DNA of 64,000 nucleotides from NCBI RefSeq assembly GCF_008386575.1, contig NZ_VUOA01000018.1, positions 1 to 64,000 on the forward strand, in the 5' to 3' direction. The first letter of the stretch is position 1. Every line of letters begins with the position of its first letter. The position numbers and the translations under genes were made by a program. Below the pieces are notes generated by a model. That model worked only from the letters and a program-made list of their open reading frames with translations. It was not told the origin of the DNA and made no database searches. Source of the DNA: Salinarimonas soli. Lineage in GTDB: Bacteria; Pseudomonadota; Alphaproteobacteria; Rhizobiales; Beijerinckiaceae. Shown in pieces: positions 19,155 through 27,317 of the stretch.

Positions 19155-20176
19155 GCGGCCCGCCGCACCGGCTCGGCATAGAGGCGTCGGAGCAGAGCCA
19201 CCACGGCTGCCGGGTCGTCCATGCGCACCAGGGCCGCGCGATCGGCCTCGGCGAGGCCGTAGCCCGCTGCGCCGGCCTCGTCGGCATAGGCGGCGAGGTG
19301 CTTGCGGGCGTGGCGCACGCCCATGCGCGCGCCATAGAGCGAGAGCAGGCCCTCGTAATGCTCGACCGCCGCAGCCGTCTTCTCGGCGGCGTCCGGCTCG
19401 CGGACGGGCCGGCCCGCAAGGCCCGACGCGATCTGACCGACGAGCCAGGGGCGGCCCATGGCGGCGCGCCCGATCATCACGGCGTCGGCGCCCGACTGCG
19501 CGAGGCAGCGGCGGGCGTCGTCGAGGGAGGTCACGTCGCCGTTGGCGACGAGCGGGATGGAGAGGCCAGCGGCCACGGGAGCGATGGCCGACCAGTCGGC
19601 GGAGCCCTTGTAGAACTGCTGGCGGGTGCGGCCATGCACCGTGACGGCGGCGGCGCCCGCCTCGGCGGCCCGGCGCGCCAGCTCGGGCGCGTTCAGCATG
19701 CGCTCGTCCCAGCCGAGCCGCATCTTGACGGTGACCGGAATGCGCACGGCCCGGACCACGGCCTCAATCAGCGCGGCTGCGTGGTCGAGGTCGCGCATGA
19801 GGGCGGAGCCCGCCCAGCCGCCGGTCACCCGCTTGGCGGGGCAGCCCATGTTGATGTCGATGATGTCGGCGCCCGCATCGCAGGCGAGCCGCGCCGCGCG
19901 CTCCATCCAGTGGGCGTCGCAGCCGGCGAGCTGGACGACGTGGGGCGTCACCCCTTCCCCTTCGGCGCGCAGCCGCGCCTCCTCAGCGCCCCGGACATAG
20001 TCGTCGCAGGCCACCATCTCGGACACGACGAGGCTCGCGCCGAAGCGCCGGGCGATGCGGCGCACCACGACGTCGGTCACGCCCGACAACGGCGCCAGGA
20101 TCGCCCGTCCGTCGAGCACGACGGAGCCGATGACGAGCGGGTCGCCCAATTTCTGATCAACGCTCATTGTGCCCAT
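19151..20176 (-). CDS. dusB: tRNA-dihydrouridine synthase B (NifR3 family)
   Basis: A 341-residue FMN enzyme that reduces uridine in the tRNA D-loop. It has the flavin-barrel start LAPLSGVTD, the catalytic cysteine in [12 protein letters not shown] and the [16 protein letters not shown] block. First gene of the dusB-ntrB-ntrC operon. Both 20176 and 20167 are possible starts. A perfect inverted repeat 12-30 bases upstream (20188-20206) may be an operator. Confidence 0.95.
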   Translation of the reverse strand: MGTMSVDQKLGDPLVIGSVVLDGRAILAPLSGVTDVVVRRIARRFGASLVVSEMVACDDYVRGAEEARLRAEGEGVTPHVVQLAGCDAHWMERAARLACDAGADIIDINMGCPAKRVTGGWAGSALMRDLDHAAALIEAVVRAVRIPVTVKMRLGWDERMLNAPELARRAAEAGAAAVTVHGRTRQQFYKGSADWSAIAPVAAGLSIPLVANGDVTSLDDARRCLAQSGADAVMIGRAAMGRPWLVGQIASGLAGRPVREPDAAEKTAAAVEHYEGLLSLYGARMGVRHARKHLAAYADEAGAAGYGLAEADRAALVRMDDPAAVVALLRRLYAEPVRRAA

Positions 20177-20187
20177 TCATTAGTCAC

Positions 20188-20206
20188 GCTTGCGCAAAGC
20201 GCAAGC
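20188..20206. promoter_or_regulatory. Perfect inverted repeat upstream of dusB-ntrBC
   Basis: GCTTGCGC-AAA-GCGCAAGC is a perfect 8-bp palindrome with a 3-base centre. It lies 12 bases before the dusB start and between two divergent or unrelated units. Its position and symmetry fit an operator, for example for NtrC autoregulation, but the half sites match the classic NtrC consensus (TGCACC-N5-GGTGCA) only partly. It could also form an RNA hairpin. Confidence 0.4.
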
Positions 20207-20263
20207 TATCCCTTGGGCCATGAACCCCGTGGGCTGCGCTTGGGCACACGTTCCGGCGACACC

Positions 20264-21262
20264 TTACGACCGGCGGTCCACGGCCTCGGACAGGAGCGAG
20301 CGGACAATCGCCCGCACGGTGTCGGGCGTCCCCTCGCGGGCGAACTTCGCCTCGATCTCGTCGCGGATCACGGAGCCGTCGCCGCTGCGTGCCACCTCGC
20401 CGGCGCTCTCCGTGCGCAGGAGCGACACGAAGGCACTCTCCACGTCCGCCACCAGCGCCCGCCCGCCGGCGGCGTGAACGAGACGGCCGGTGAGGTCGAA
20501 GGCGTCCGGCTCGAACGGGAGCATGTGCCGCTCCAGCGCGCCGGCGGGCGTGAGCTCCCAGACGGCGGGCTGGTGGTCGGCGAGATCGACGGACAGGCGC
20601 GCGATGTTGCCTGGGTTTGCCCAAAGGGTCGCCCCCGCCCGGATCGATTTCTGGGTCTTGTGCACGTGCCCGTTCACGACGAGATCGCAGCCCGCGATCG
20701 CGTGCGGGGGCACCGCGCCCGGATAGGCCTTGTCGAAGGCGATGTCGTGATGGGTGAGCCACACGACCTGATCGGCCGCGGCGAACGAGCCGCGCACGTC
20801 CCGGGGCACCTCCTGGCCGAACGGCGTCATCCCGAGCCCGACGCGTCGGCCGCCCAGGAGGTACTCGACGACCGGCCCCGAGCCGGACACCACATCGACG
20901 ACGTCGCACAATCCTAGCACCGCAAGGCTGTCGCCGTCGGAGAGCCGCGTGTGGGCGATGTCGTGATTGCCGACATTGACGAGCGGGCGGATGCGGAAGC
21001 CCTTCAGGATCCGGATGAGCCGGCTTTTCAGCGCCATGTCGGGCTCGACTGCCCGGTCGAACATATCGCCGAGGATCAGGGGCGCAAGGCCTCGGCCGTT
21101 GGCGATGGCGACGGCGGCTTCGAGCTTGCCCAGGATGGCGGACGGCCAGGTCTCGTCCTTGCGGCGCCCAGGGCGGCGCGATCCCACATGGGGGTCGCCG
21201 ATCAGGAGCAGGCCCGAGGCCTCGATCGTCTCGAGGACCGCATGGTGCGAGGTGATGATCAT
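20264..21262 (-). CDS. SbcD/Mre11-like metallophosphoesterase
   Basis: A 332-residue calcineurin-like phosphoesterase. Metal-binding motifs are seen in order: GDPHVGS near the N-terminus, GDMFDR, VGNHDIAH, THHD and GHVH. The family contains Mre11/SbcD nucleases. It overlaps by four bases the gene for the Rad50-like ATPase just upstream, the usual nuclease-ATPase pairing. It is slightly short for SbcD and the C-terminal part is not recognisable as a capping domain. The operon has a LexA-type box upstream (23409-23423). Confidence 0.82.
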   Translation of the reverse strand: MIITSHHAVLETIEASGLLLIGDPHVGSRRPGRRKDETWPSAILGKLEAAVAIANGRGLAPLILGDMFDRAVEPDMALKSRLIRILKGFRIRPLVNVGNHDIAHTRLSDGDSLAVLGLCDVVDVVSGSGPVVEYLLGGRRVGLGMTPFGQEVPRDVRGSFAAADQVVWLTHHDIAFDKAYPGAVPPHAIAGCDLVVNGHVHKTQKSIRAGATLWANPGNIARLSVDLADHQPAVWELTPAGALERHMLPFEPDAFDLTGRLVHAAGGRALVADVESAFVSLLRTESAGEVARSGDGSVIRDEIEAKFAREGTPDTVRAIVRSLLSEAVDRRS

Positions 21263-23076
21263 GCGGCCTCCTGCGGGTGCGTGTGATCGCCGAGAAGCGC
21301 GGCGGCGTCGACGGGCGCGCCGCAGGCGGGGCACAGGCCGCCGCCGGCCTCGATGAGCCCCTCGATCGCGCCCTTGATGGCGGCGATGCGGCGCTCGGCC
21401 TCCCCCGCCCGTCCACGCGCCGCATCGAGCGCCTTGCGCAGGCGCGCGAGTTCCCGCGCGGACCGATCGGCGGCACCCGCGTCGCGGAGAGGTGGCAGGT
21501 CGTCGGGTAGCTCGGCAAGGGCCGCGGCTCGCGCGGAGGCGCCAGCCGACCGCCGTGACGCGGCGATCAGGCGATCCACGAGGGCGCTCCTTGCGTTTGC
21601 CTTCGCGAGGCGCTCCGAGATCCCGGCAAGCGCCTCCGGGCCGGGCAGCTCGAGCAAGGCCTCGCTCCGGCCCCGGGCGGCGGCAAGCCTGCGGACAGCC
21701 GTCGTGAGCCTCGCGTGCGCTCCCTCCAGGTCGACGACCCGGCGGGCCCCGGCGTGGAGGTTGGCGAGCGCGTCGCGCTCCTCGGCCAGGCTCATCTCGA
21801 TCCCGGCCAGGTCGCCGAGGCGGGCCAACGCATCGCGGATCTCGCCAAGCTCGCGCTCGCCGAGGCGGACGAGCGTCTGGTCGCGGGCGGTGCGCTCCCG
21901 ATGGATGGCCAGCATCTCGCGCAGATACGCCGATTCCTGGCCGATCGAGAGCACCGCCGAGCGCTTGGATGCAGGCTCGCCGAGGAGGAACACGGGAAAC
22001 TTCTGGTGCGCCACGTGCACGTCGAGCCCCTCGACCTTCACGATGCCGCACAGGCGCTCGACCCAGTCCGGAACGGCGCGTCCGCCCGTCTCGAAGCGGG
22101 TCCCGTCCTCCTCGACCACGGAGCCGTCCACCTCGTGCAGCGACCAGAGGTTCACGGGCGTGCGCTTCGGGGTCCGGTTGAAGCGCAGGATGCGACCGCG
22201 GGCGAGCCCCAGCTCGACGGTGCAGGCGCCGGCGCCGGCGCGCACGAGGGCGTCGCGCCCCTCGCCGTAGAACACGGCGCGCAGCGCGCGGATGATCGTC
22301 GACTTGCCCCGGTTGTTCGGCCCGATCAGCGCATTCACGCCCGGTCCCAGCGGCAACGTGGCGTCGGCGAAAGCCTGAACGTCGACGAGCCGGATGGAGC
22401 GCAGGCCCGGCATGTCGTCGCTCCAGGCGGCCGCCTCGGCGGGGCCCGCGATCGTCACGCCATCCGCGACCAAGCCTGCCACCCGCGCGACCCGGAAGCG
22501 CCCCTCGAAGGCTGAGAGATCATGGTGCGAGATCGCGAGGCACTGCACGCCGAGCCGCGCCGCGCCGTCTTCCAGGACCCGGTAGAAGGCCGGCACCCGG
22601 TCCGGCGCGATCCAGCAATCGGCTTCGTCGAGAGCCAGGAAGCGCCCGACGCCCGCCTTCACCACTGCGATGAGGCGGAGCGCCATGCCGACGACATTGG
22701 TGAGCGCCCCGCCATTGTCCTCGAGCACGTCCTCGCGCGAGCCGTCGGGCCGCGCGAGGCCGATGTCCAACGCGGCGAGGCCCCGCTCGGTCGTCAGATC
22801 GAGCACCACTGGCTTCTCGCCGGGGAGAACCTCCTGGACGAGCGCGGTGAGCAGGGTCTCGAAGGCCGCGACGTTGCGCCGGCTCGCCTCCGCCTGGACC
22901 GCCTCGATGAAAGCCTCGACGTCGCCCTTCACGGCGATGCGCGCCTTGGCGAGCGCGATGTCGCGCTCCAGCACGGCCTCGCGCTGACGATGTCCATCCT
23001 CCCGGCCGCGCGCGCGCGACACGCCCGCGGCGAGACGCTCGAGCTCGCGGCCGATCGTGGCGAGGGCCTGCGTCAA
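21259..23076 (-). CDS. Rad50/SbcC-like ATPase with swapped lobes
   Basis: A 605-residue ABC-type SMC/Rad50 relative with an odd domain order. Residues 1-60 look like coiled coil. A C-lobe follows, with a degenerate signature NGGALTNVVGMALRL (121-135), Walker B FLALDEAD (146-153) and an H-loop ISHH (182-185). Only then come the N-lobe and Walker A GPNNRGKST (252-260), a long coiled coil and a zinc-hook CPAC (582-585) near the C-terminus. In normal Rad50 and SbcC the Walker A lobe is first. The start codon is TTG, overlapping the stop of the small upstream gene. The partner nuclease gene follows with a 4-base overlap. Confidence 0.8.
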   Translation of the reverse strand: MTQALATIGRELERLAAGVSRARGREDGHRQREAVLERDIALAKARIAVKGDVEAFIEAVQAEASRRNVAAFETLLTALVQEVLPGEKPVVLDLTTERGLAALDIGLARPDGSREDVLEDNGGALTNVVGMALRLIAVVKAGVGRFLALDEADCWIAPDRVPAFYRVLEDGAARLGVQCLAISHHDLSAFEGRFRVARVAGLVADGVTIAGPAEAAAWSDDMPGLRSIRLVDVQAFADATLPLGPGVNALIGPNNRGKSTIIRALRAVFYGEGRDALVRAGAGACTVELGLARGRILRFNRTPKRTPVNLWSLHEVDGSVVEEDGTRFETGGRAVPDWVERLCGIVKVEGLDVHVAHQKFPVFLLGEPASKRSAVLSIGQESAYLREMLAIHRERTARDQTLVRLGERELGEIRDALARLGDLAGIEMSLAEERDALANLHAGARRVVDLEGAHARLTTAVRRLAAARGRSEALLELPGPEALAGISERLAKANARSALVDRLIAASRRSAGASARAAALAELPDDLPPLRDAGAADRSARELARLRKALDAARGRAGEAERRIAAIKGAIEGLIEAGGGLCPACGAPVDAAALLGDHTHPQEAA

Positions 23077-23351
23077 GAGCCGGCTCCCGAGCGCGCGAGC
23101 CGCGCCTCGATCGCGCGGAGACGGGCCGCGAAGGCCTCGACCGCGGCCTCGTTCTCGGCCCGCGCCGCCTCCACGAGGCCCGCCAGGGCGGTCTCGTCGT
23201 CGGTGCCGAAGGCCTCGCGCGCGAGCCTGCGCGCCTCGTCGAGCTCGGCCGCCAGGCGCTCGATCTCGCCCTCCGCCCGGATCCGTTCGGCGCGCAGGCG
23301 GTCATAGGCCGGGCGCAACTCGTCGAGGCGCTTCAGGGTCTTCGGATCCAT
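23073..23351 (-). CDS. Small coiled-coil protein of the SOS operon
   Basis: A 92-residue, highly charged protein, almost wholly predicted helix with heptad-like spacing (for example LRAERIRAEGEIERLAAELD). I do not recognise a family. It is the first gene of the operon with the swapped Rad50-like ATPase and the phosphoesterase, and its stop overlaps the TTG start of the ATPase. It could supply a missing part of the Rad50 coiled-coil arm in trans. The ATG at 23351 is preferred; an earlier in-frame ATG at 23369 adds six residues. Confidence 0.7.
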   Translation of the reverse strand: MDPKTLKRLDELRPAYDRLRAERIRAEGEIERLAAELDEARRLAREAFGTDDETALAGLVEAARAENEAAVEAFAARLRAIEARLARSGAGS

Positions 23352-23408
23352 CGTCGGGCTCGCTTGCAAGGGGAACGGTAGCGCCGCGGAACGCTCCCCG
23401 CTGACTTA

Positions 23409-23423
23409 GAACGAAGAGCGAAC
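23409..23423. promoter_or_regulatory. LexA (SOS) box of the Rad50-like operon
   Basis: GAAC-GAAGAGC-GAAC is a perfect direct repeat of the alphaproteobacterial LexA type (GTTC-N7-GTTC on the minus strand). On the minus strand it sits between a candidate -35 TTGAAA (23424-23429) and a weak -10, about 58 bases before the first gene of the operon. This is the position expected for repression. Confidence 0.75.
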
Positions 23424-23539
23424 CCTTTCAATATCAGGGGCCTCGCGGACTTGCGGACGAGTCCGGGTCAAGGCTTTGTGGACTCGCGCTGAATCGCGTG
23501 CGCCGTACGGGTTGACGGGCCCTGACGAATGGTTAACTT

Positions 23540-23554
23540 GTTCCTTATTCGTTC
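23540..23554. promoter_or_regulatory. LexA (SOS) box of the 152-residue gene
   Basis: GTTC-CTTATTC-GTTC is a perfect alphaproteobacterial LexA repeat, 47 bases before the ATG at 23602. A candidate -35 TTGACG lies at 23512-23517, which puts the -10 region at or overlapping the box. Confidence 0.75.
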
Positions 23555-23601
23555 CTGGCCCTGCTTCGGCGGGCCGCCCTCGAACCCCCAGGGACCCAGC
23601 C

Positions 23602-24060
23602 ATGACCGACGCTCTGGACGCCGCAGCCCTCTACGAGAACGATGCCTGGCTCGTGACGGCGGACGGGATCGAGCACAAGGGAACGAGCTATTTCATCGAG
23701 CGTGACGTCATGGCCCAGCGCCGGTCCGACGGGCTGTGGACCTGGCCCCTGCAGCTTGCCGAGAAGAGCTGGTTCGAGGCCCGGGACTTCGCGCGCGCGT
23801 TCCTTCATGCGCTGCTCGCCTACGACATCCGCCCCGACGCGGCGCTCGCTTCGTCGCTCGCCCAGATCGGCCCCGCCGCGCGCTCGGTGTGCGGCGAGGT
23901 GGCGACGCTCGGCGAGGCGGCGGCCTTCGTGGCGGCCATGGCCGAGCCGGCCCGGGAGACCATGCCCCGCAACGTTCGCGCACGCCGCGGCGTCACGATC
24001 GCGACCCCGGCCCGTGCCGTCGCCCGCGTGGGCCAGGCCCGCAGGGCGATGGCGGTCTGA
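23602..24060 (+). CDS. Hypothetical SOS-box protein, 152 residues
   Basis: I do not recognise a family. The protein has a hydrophilic N-terminal half with several tryptophans (LWTWPLQLAEKSW), a helical middle part (ARDFARAFLHALLAYDI) and a basic C-terminal tail rich in arginine. No signal peptide or membrane span is seen. A LexA-type box lies 47 bases upstream, and the divergent neighbour is the Rad50-like operon with its own box. A GAGCCC...GGGCTC hairpin follows the stop at 24059-24076. A role in the DNA-damage response is inferred from regulation only. Confidence 0.72.
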   Translation: MTDALDAAALYENDAWLVTADGIEHKGTSYFIERDVMAQRRSDGLWTWPLQLAEKSWFEARDFARAFLHALLAYDIRPDAALASSLAQIGPAARSVCGEVATLGEAAAFVAAMAEPARETMPRNVRARRGVTIATPARAVARVGQARRAMAV

Positions 24061-24087
24061 GCCCCGAAAAGGGCTCGGACGTTATGA

Positions 24088-24102
24088 GAACAAAATACGA
24101 AC
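24088..24102. promoter_or_regulatory. LexA (SOS) box of the HhH gene
   Basis: GAAC-AAAATAC-GAAC is a third perfect 4-7-4 LexA repeat, 72 bases before the ATG at 24175. The right half overlaps a short palindrome CGAACACGTTCG (24098-24109). Confidence 0.72.
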
Positions 24103-24174
24103 ACGTTCGTTGACCAGAAAGCGGGAGCCCTGAGGGCCGCCGCTTCACGCCAGCTTTTCGCACAGGACCGCCCC

Positions 24175-24741
24175 ATGTCTTCGCCCCGTGGACAGACCCT
24201 CGCCGATCTTCGCACCCGCTTCGACGGCTTGAGCCGGCGCCTGGCGCAAGCCGGCGACGTGCTCGTGGCGGGCCGCCGCGATCTGATCGCGCGGGCGGCG
24301 GACCGGCTTGCCGCCCTCCAGCCGGAGAGCCCTCCCGAGACGCCCGAGAACCCGGACGAGTTCGCGGGCTGCGCCATCTACGCGATCTGCGCGACGAGCG
24401 TGACCGACGCCGTCGCGAGCCGCACCTTCGAGCGCTGCCGCCGTGCGCTCCAGGTCGGCGGCACGGCGCGCTCGGGGTTTCGCCATGCCGCGAAGGCCGA
24501 GGCCATCGACCGGATCTGGCGGGAGCGCGAGCGCCTCTTTCGCGATTACGCCCAGGCGGCCGACAAGCTCGCCTTCATCGGCGGCCTGCCCGGCATCGGA
24601 ACGGTCACGAAGCACCGCCTCGCGCGACGCCTTGGCCTGATCGGGATCGAGGGGAGCGGGCCGGCGCGGCTGCACGGCGGGCACGCGCCCCGCGTCGGCC
24701 GGGCGCGCGAGGTCGCGCGTCTCGGGCGGGCGCGGGGCTGA
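24175..24741 (+). CDS. Hypothetical protein with helix-hairpin-helix, SOS-box controlled
   Basis: A 188-residue protein. A helix-hairpin-helix-like motif FIGGLPGIGTVTKHRLARRL lies near residues 138-157, similar in pattern to the LPxIGxxTKxxLA block of HhH-type base-excision proteins. The rest is helical and Arg-rich. There is no obvious catalytic Asp after the motif, so enzyme activity is doubtful and the C-terminus looks shortened. A LexA-type box sits 72 bases upstream. DNA binding is the safest inference. Confidence 0.7.
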   Translation: MSSPRGQTLADLRTRFDGLSRRLAQAGDVLVAGRRDLIARAADRLAALQPESPPETPENPDEFAGCAIYAICATSVTDAVASRTFERCRRALQVGGTARSGFRHAAKAEAIDRIWRERERLFRDYAQAADKLAFIGGLPGIGTVTKHRLARRLGLIGIEGSGPARLHGGHAPRVGRAREVARLGRARG

Positions 24742-24750
24742 GAGCCGCGC

Positions 24751-25650
24751 TTACGCGGTCTCCTCGTTGACGAGCTCGTTGTTGATGGCGAAGGCCGCCA
24801 TCGCGCCCTCCGCCGCCGCCACGATGGCGAACTGGACGCGCCGCGACGAGTCGCCGGCCACATAGAGGCCGGGAACGTTGGTGCACTCGTACTCGCCCGT
24901 GCGGACCCGGCCCTTCGACGTGGTCTCGCATGCAAGCCGCTCCACGAGTTCGGCGGCGGCCTGGTGCTCCTTCGGGATGAGGAAGAGCGCGCCGCGCGGC
25001 AGCGGCTCGCCCGTGCGGAACACGACGCGGTGCAGCCCCTCGGCGTCGCCCTCGAGCCGGAGCAGCCGCCGCTCGTCGACCCGCACGCCGTGGCGCGCCA
25101 GCCGCTCCACGTCGGCGGGCTCCAGGCGCGAGGCGCCGTCGGTGCACAGCACGATGTCACGACTCCAGACCGTGAGCTCCAGGGCGAAGTTCATCCCCTT
25201 GCGCCCGCGTCCGTAGACGGCGATGCCCTGATCGCGGTGCTCCCAGCCATCGCAATAGGGGCAGTGATAGACCCCATGACCCCAGAGCTCGCAGAAGCCG
25301 GGGATCTCGGGGAGCTCGTTGACGAGGCCGGTGGCGACGATGAGCTTCTTCGTCCGCACCCGCTCGCCCCCGTGCATCACCACCTCGAAGCCGCCCTCGC
25401 TCGGACGGGCGTCCTCCACCGGCACGTCGCGGAACTCGACACTGTCGTAGGACGCGATCTGCTCGCGCCCCACGCGGCGGAAGTCGGCTGGCTTGATGCC
25501 GTCATGGCCCAGATAGCCGCTCACCCGCCACGAGACGGAGTTGCGCGGCCGGCCGGTGTCGCACACGAGAACGCGGCGGCGGCATCGCCCGAGCACCAAG
25601 GCCGCGCTCAGCCCTGCAGGCCCGCCTCCAACGATCAGCACGTCGTACAT
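24751..25650 (-). CDS. Thioredoxin reductase-like FAD/NAD(P) oxidoreductase
   Basis: A 299-residue flavoprotein. The FAD-binding GGGPAGLSAAL lies at residues 8-18 and a redox-active CPYCDG at 130-135, in the place of CATCDG in TrxB. The second nucleotide site GRGRKG (147-152) deviates from GxGxxA/G. The C-terminal VPGLYVAGDSS is typical. The ATG at 25650 gives the usual FAD-motif N-terminus. The real electron partner is unknown. Its stop is 9 bases from the stop of the convergent HhH gene. Confidence 0.85.
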   Translation of the reverse strand: MYDVLIVGGGPAGLSAALVLGRCRRRVLVCDTGRPRNSVSWRVSGYLGHDGIKPADFRRVGREQIASYDSVEFRDVPVEDARPSEGGFEVVMHGGERVRTKKLIVATGLVNELPEIPGFCELWGHGVYHCPYCDGWEHRDQGIAVYGRGRKGMNFALELTVWSRDIVLCTDGASRLEPADVERLARHGVRVDERRLLRLEGDAEGLHRVVFRTGEPLPRGALFLIPKEHQAAAELVERLACETTSKGRVRTGEYECTNVPGLYVAGDSSRRVQFAIVAAAEGAMAAFAINNELVNEETA

Positions 25651-25743
25651 GCGACAACTCGCTCCATCCCCACCGATCAGGGTGAAGCCCCGGCGGACGA
25701 AAGGGTTCCTACGGCAGCGGCAGCGAGGAGCCGGCAAAGAAAA

Positions 25744-25763
25744 CCCGCCGGAATGCCGGCGGG
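25744..25763 (-). terminator. Rho-independent terminator after the HAD gene
   Basis: On the minus strand an 8-bp stem CCCGCCGG/CCGGCGGG with a 4-base loop is followed by TTTTCTTT. It lies about 110 bases after the HAD stop and upstream of the flavoprotein gene, so it separates the two units. The rest of 25651-25873 shows no gene. Confidence 0.8.
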
Positions 25764-25873
25764 GGAGGTGCTTTCGACGTCTTAACCCATGTTGCATGAG
25801 GAGACCGCCCGGCGCAACCGTGCGATTCGGCAACGGGCAAGTCTTTCGTAGAAGACGCGCGACTTTAGGATTT

Positions 25874-26545
25874 TCAGCCTTGCGGACCAAGGAGCCGCGT
25901 GAGGCGCTCGTCCGTGAAATCCCGGATGACGAGATCGGCCCCGGCCGCCGTCAGCTCGGCCTCGCCGTGCCCCGTCGCAAGGGCCACGACCATGAGCCCG
26001 GCGGTCTTTGCCGAGCGTATCCCCGTACCCGAATCCTCGAAGGCGAGCCCGTCCCCGGGCGAGACGCCGAGGCGTTCGGCTGCGGACGCGTAGGGCAGCG
26101 GGTCGGGCTTGCCCCGCCCGACGTCCTCGGCCAGGACCTCGATGTCGAAGCGCTCCGACAGGTGGAGCGCCCGCAGCATGTGGTCCACGTTCTGGCGGGG
26201 CGCGTTCGTCACGAGGGCCGTCGGCAGGCGGCGGGCAGATGCCGCGTCGAGGAACTCCGTCAGGCCGGCGATCCGCTTCAGGGCCGGCGCCATCTCGCGA
26301 AACAGTGCCTCCTTTTCGTCCGCGATGCGCGCGTGCTCGGCCGCCGTGCGATCCGGAAACAGCATCGCGCCGATCTCCCCGTTGAGCCGGCCGGACACCG
26401 TGGTGCGGTATCGCTCATGCGTCATGTCGATGCCGTAGGGCGCCAGAACCTCGGCCCAGGAGCGCTCATGCACGGGATCGCTGTCGCACAGCGTACCGTC
26501 GAGATCGAAGAACAGGGCGCGGGGGGAGAACGAACCGTCGATCAT
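25874..26545 (-). CDS. HAD-superfamily hydrolase (beta-phosphoglucomutase-like)
   Basis: A 223-residue haloacid-dehalogenase-fold phosphatase or phosphomutase. The nucleophile motif FDLDGTLCDSD (D14, D16), motif II VTNAPR, and GKPDPLPY and FEDSGTGIRSAKTAG are all visible. A helical cap follows motif I, as in subfamily IA. The substrate is probably a small sugar phosphate but cannot be fixed. It stands alone, with a terminator downstream. Confidence 0.87.
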   Translation of the reverse strand: MIDGSFSPRALFFDLDGTLCDSDPVHERSWAEVLAPYGIDMTHERYRTTVSGRLNGEIGAMLFPDRTAAEHARIADEKEALFREMAPALKRIAGLTEFLDAASARRLPTALVTNAPRQNVDHMLRALHLSERFDIEVLAEDVGRGKPDPLPYASAAERLGVSPGDGLAFEDSGTGIRSAKTAGLMVVALATGHGEAELTAAGADLVIRDFTDERLTRLLGPQG

Positions 26546-26812
26546 GATGCAGCGCTAGTGCCTCCGGACAGCGCCTGGCCGCACGGAGATCTCCGCGGCT
26601 CACGGCGCGCGGGCACAGGAGGGCAAACGGGGCTGGAAGGGAAGCCCAAATCAAGCCCGCGCAGCGAAACGCGAGGCTGAGGACGGGAAGGCGCGAACGC
26701 GCCGGCAGTGGTGGAGGCTTCGGACCGGCCCGCTGCGACGCTCCATCATCTCCGTCCCGGTGTGGCCCGGCCGCTCTATTGCCGGGCCCCGGAATCGCTG
26801 TAGCGACGGGCG

Positions 26813-27067
26813 ATGACGAACACAGTCCACTCCCACCTCGCGGGCTGCGAGGTCTCCACCTGGTCCGAGGAATGGCGTCATGAGTGCGAGGTGGCCGCCG
26901 TGCTGGCCATGAGCCCCACCCAACGCAAGTCGTTCTTCGACGGAGCAACGAACGAGGAGGGTCGCAAGGAGCGCGGCGTGGTGGACATCCGCGGCGCGGC
27001 GTCCGCCGAGAAGATCAAGCAGGACATGTTCCGCCTCGAGGAGCTGCGCCGCGCGGCCAAGCGTTGA
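26813..27067 (+). CDS. Hypothetical protein, 84 residues
   Basis: A small hydrophilic protein with an MSPTQRKSFFDG segment and a helical, charged C-terminus (EKIKQDMFRLEELRRAAKR). It resembles short conserved proteins of unknown function found in Methylobacteriaceae, but I cannot name the family with certainty. No close partner gene; the 267 bases upstream are free of a recognisable gene. Confidence 0.6.
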   Translation: MTNTVHSHLAGCEVSTWSEEWRHECEVAAVLAMSPTQRKSFFDGATNEEGRKERGVVDIRGAASAEKIKQDMFRLEELRRAAKR

Positions 27068-27145
27068 GCTCAAGCCCAGCCCGTCCGGCGGGAAGGGCCG
27101 GGCCCCTGACCAGCCGCCTCGCGCGACCACCCTGCGGACCCTGCC

Positions 27146-27262
27146 ATGTCGCTGCCCAACCGCACCATCGCCTCCGCGATCTCGATCGTGGTCGCGGCGG
27201 CGCTCCTCCTCGCGACGGTGCTCGTGATCGCCGACATCGTCCGGATGGTGATCGGCGGCTAG
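27146..27262 (+). CDS. Small membrane protein, 38 residues
   Basis: A short open frame encodes MSLPNR followed by one long hydrophobic helix and ends with VRMVIGG. This is the composition of a single-span membrane peptide. It lies 79 bases after the 84-residue gene on the same strand. No strong ribosome site is seen, so it is a candidate only. Confidence 0.4.
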   Translation: MSLPNRTIASAISIVVAAALLLATVLVIADIVRMVIGG

Positions 27263-27317
27263 CGCCCGGCGACGGAGATGCCGGTGACGCCCCCGCCAGG
27301 GCCGGGGCGCCCGGGCC

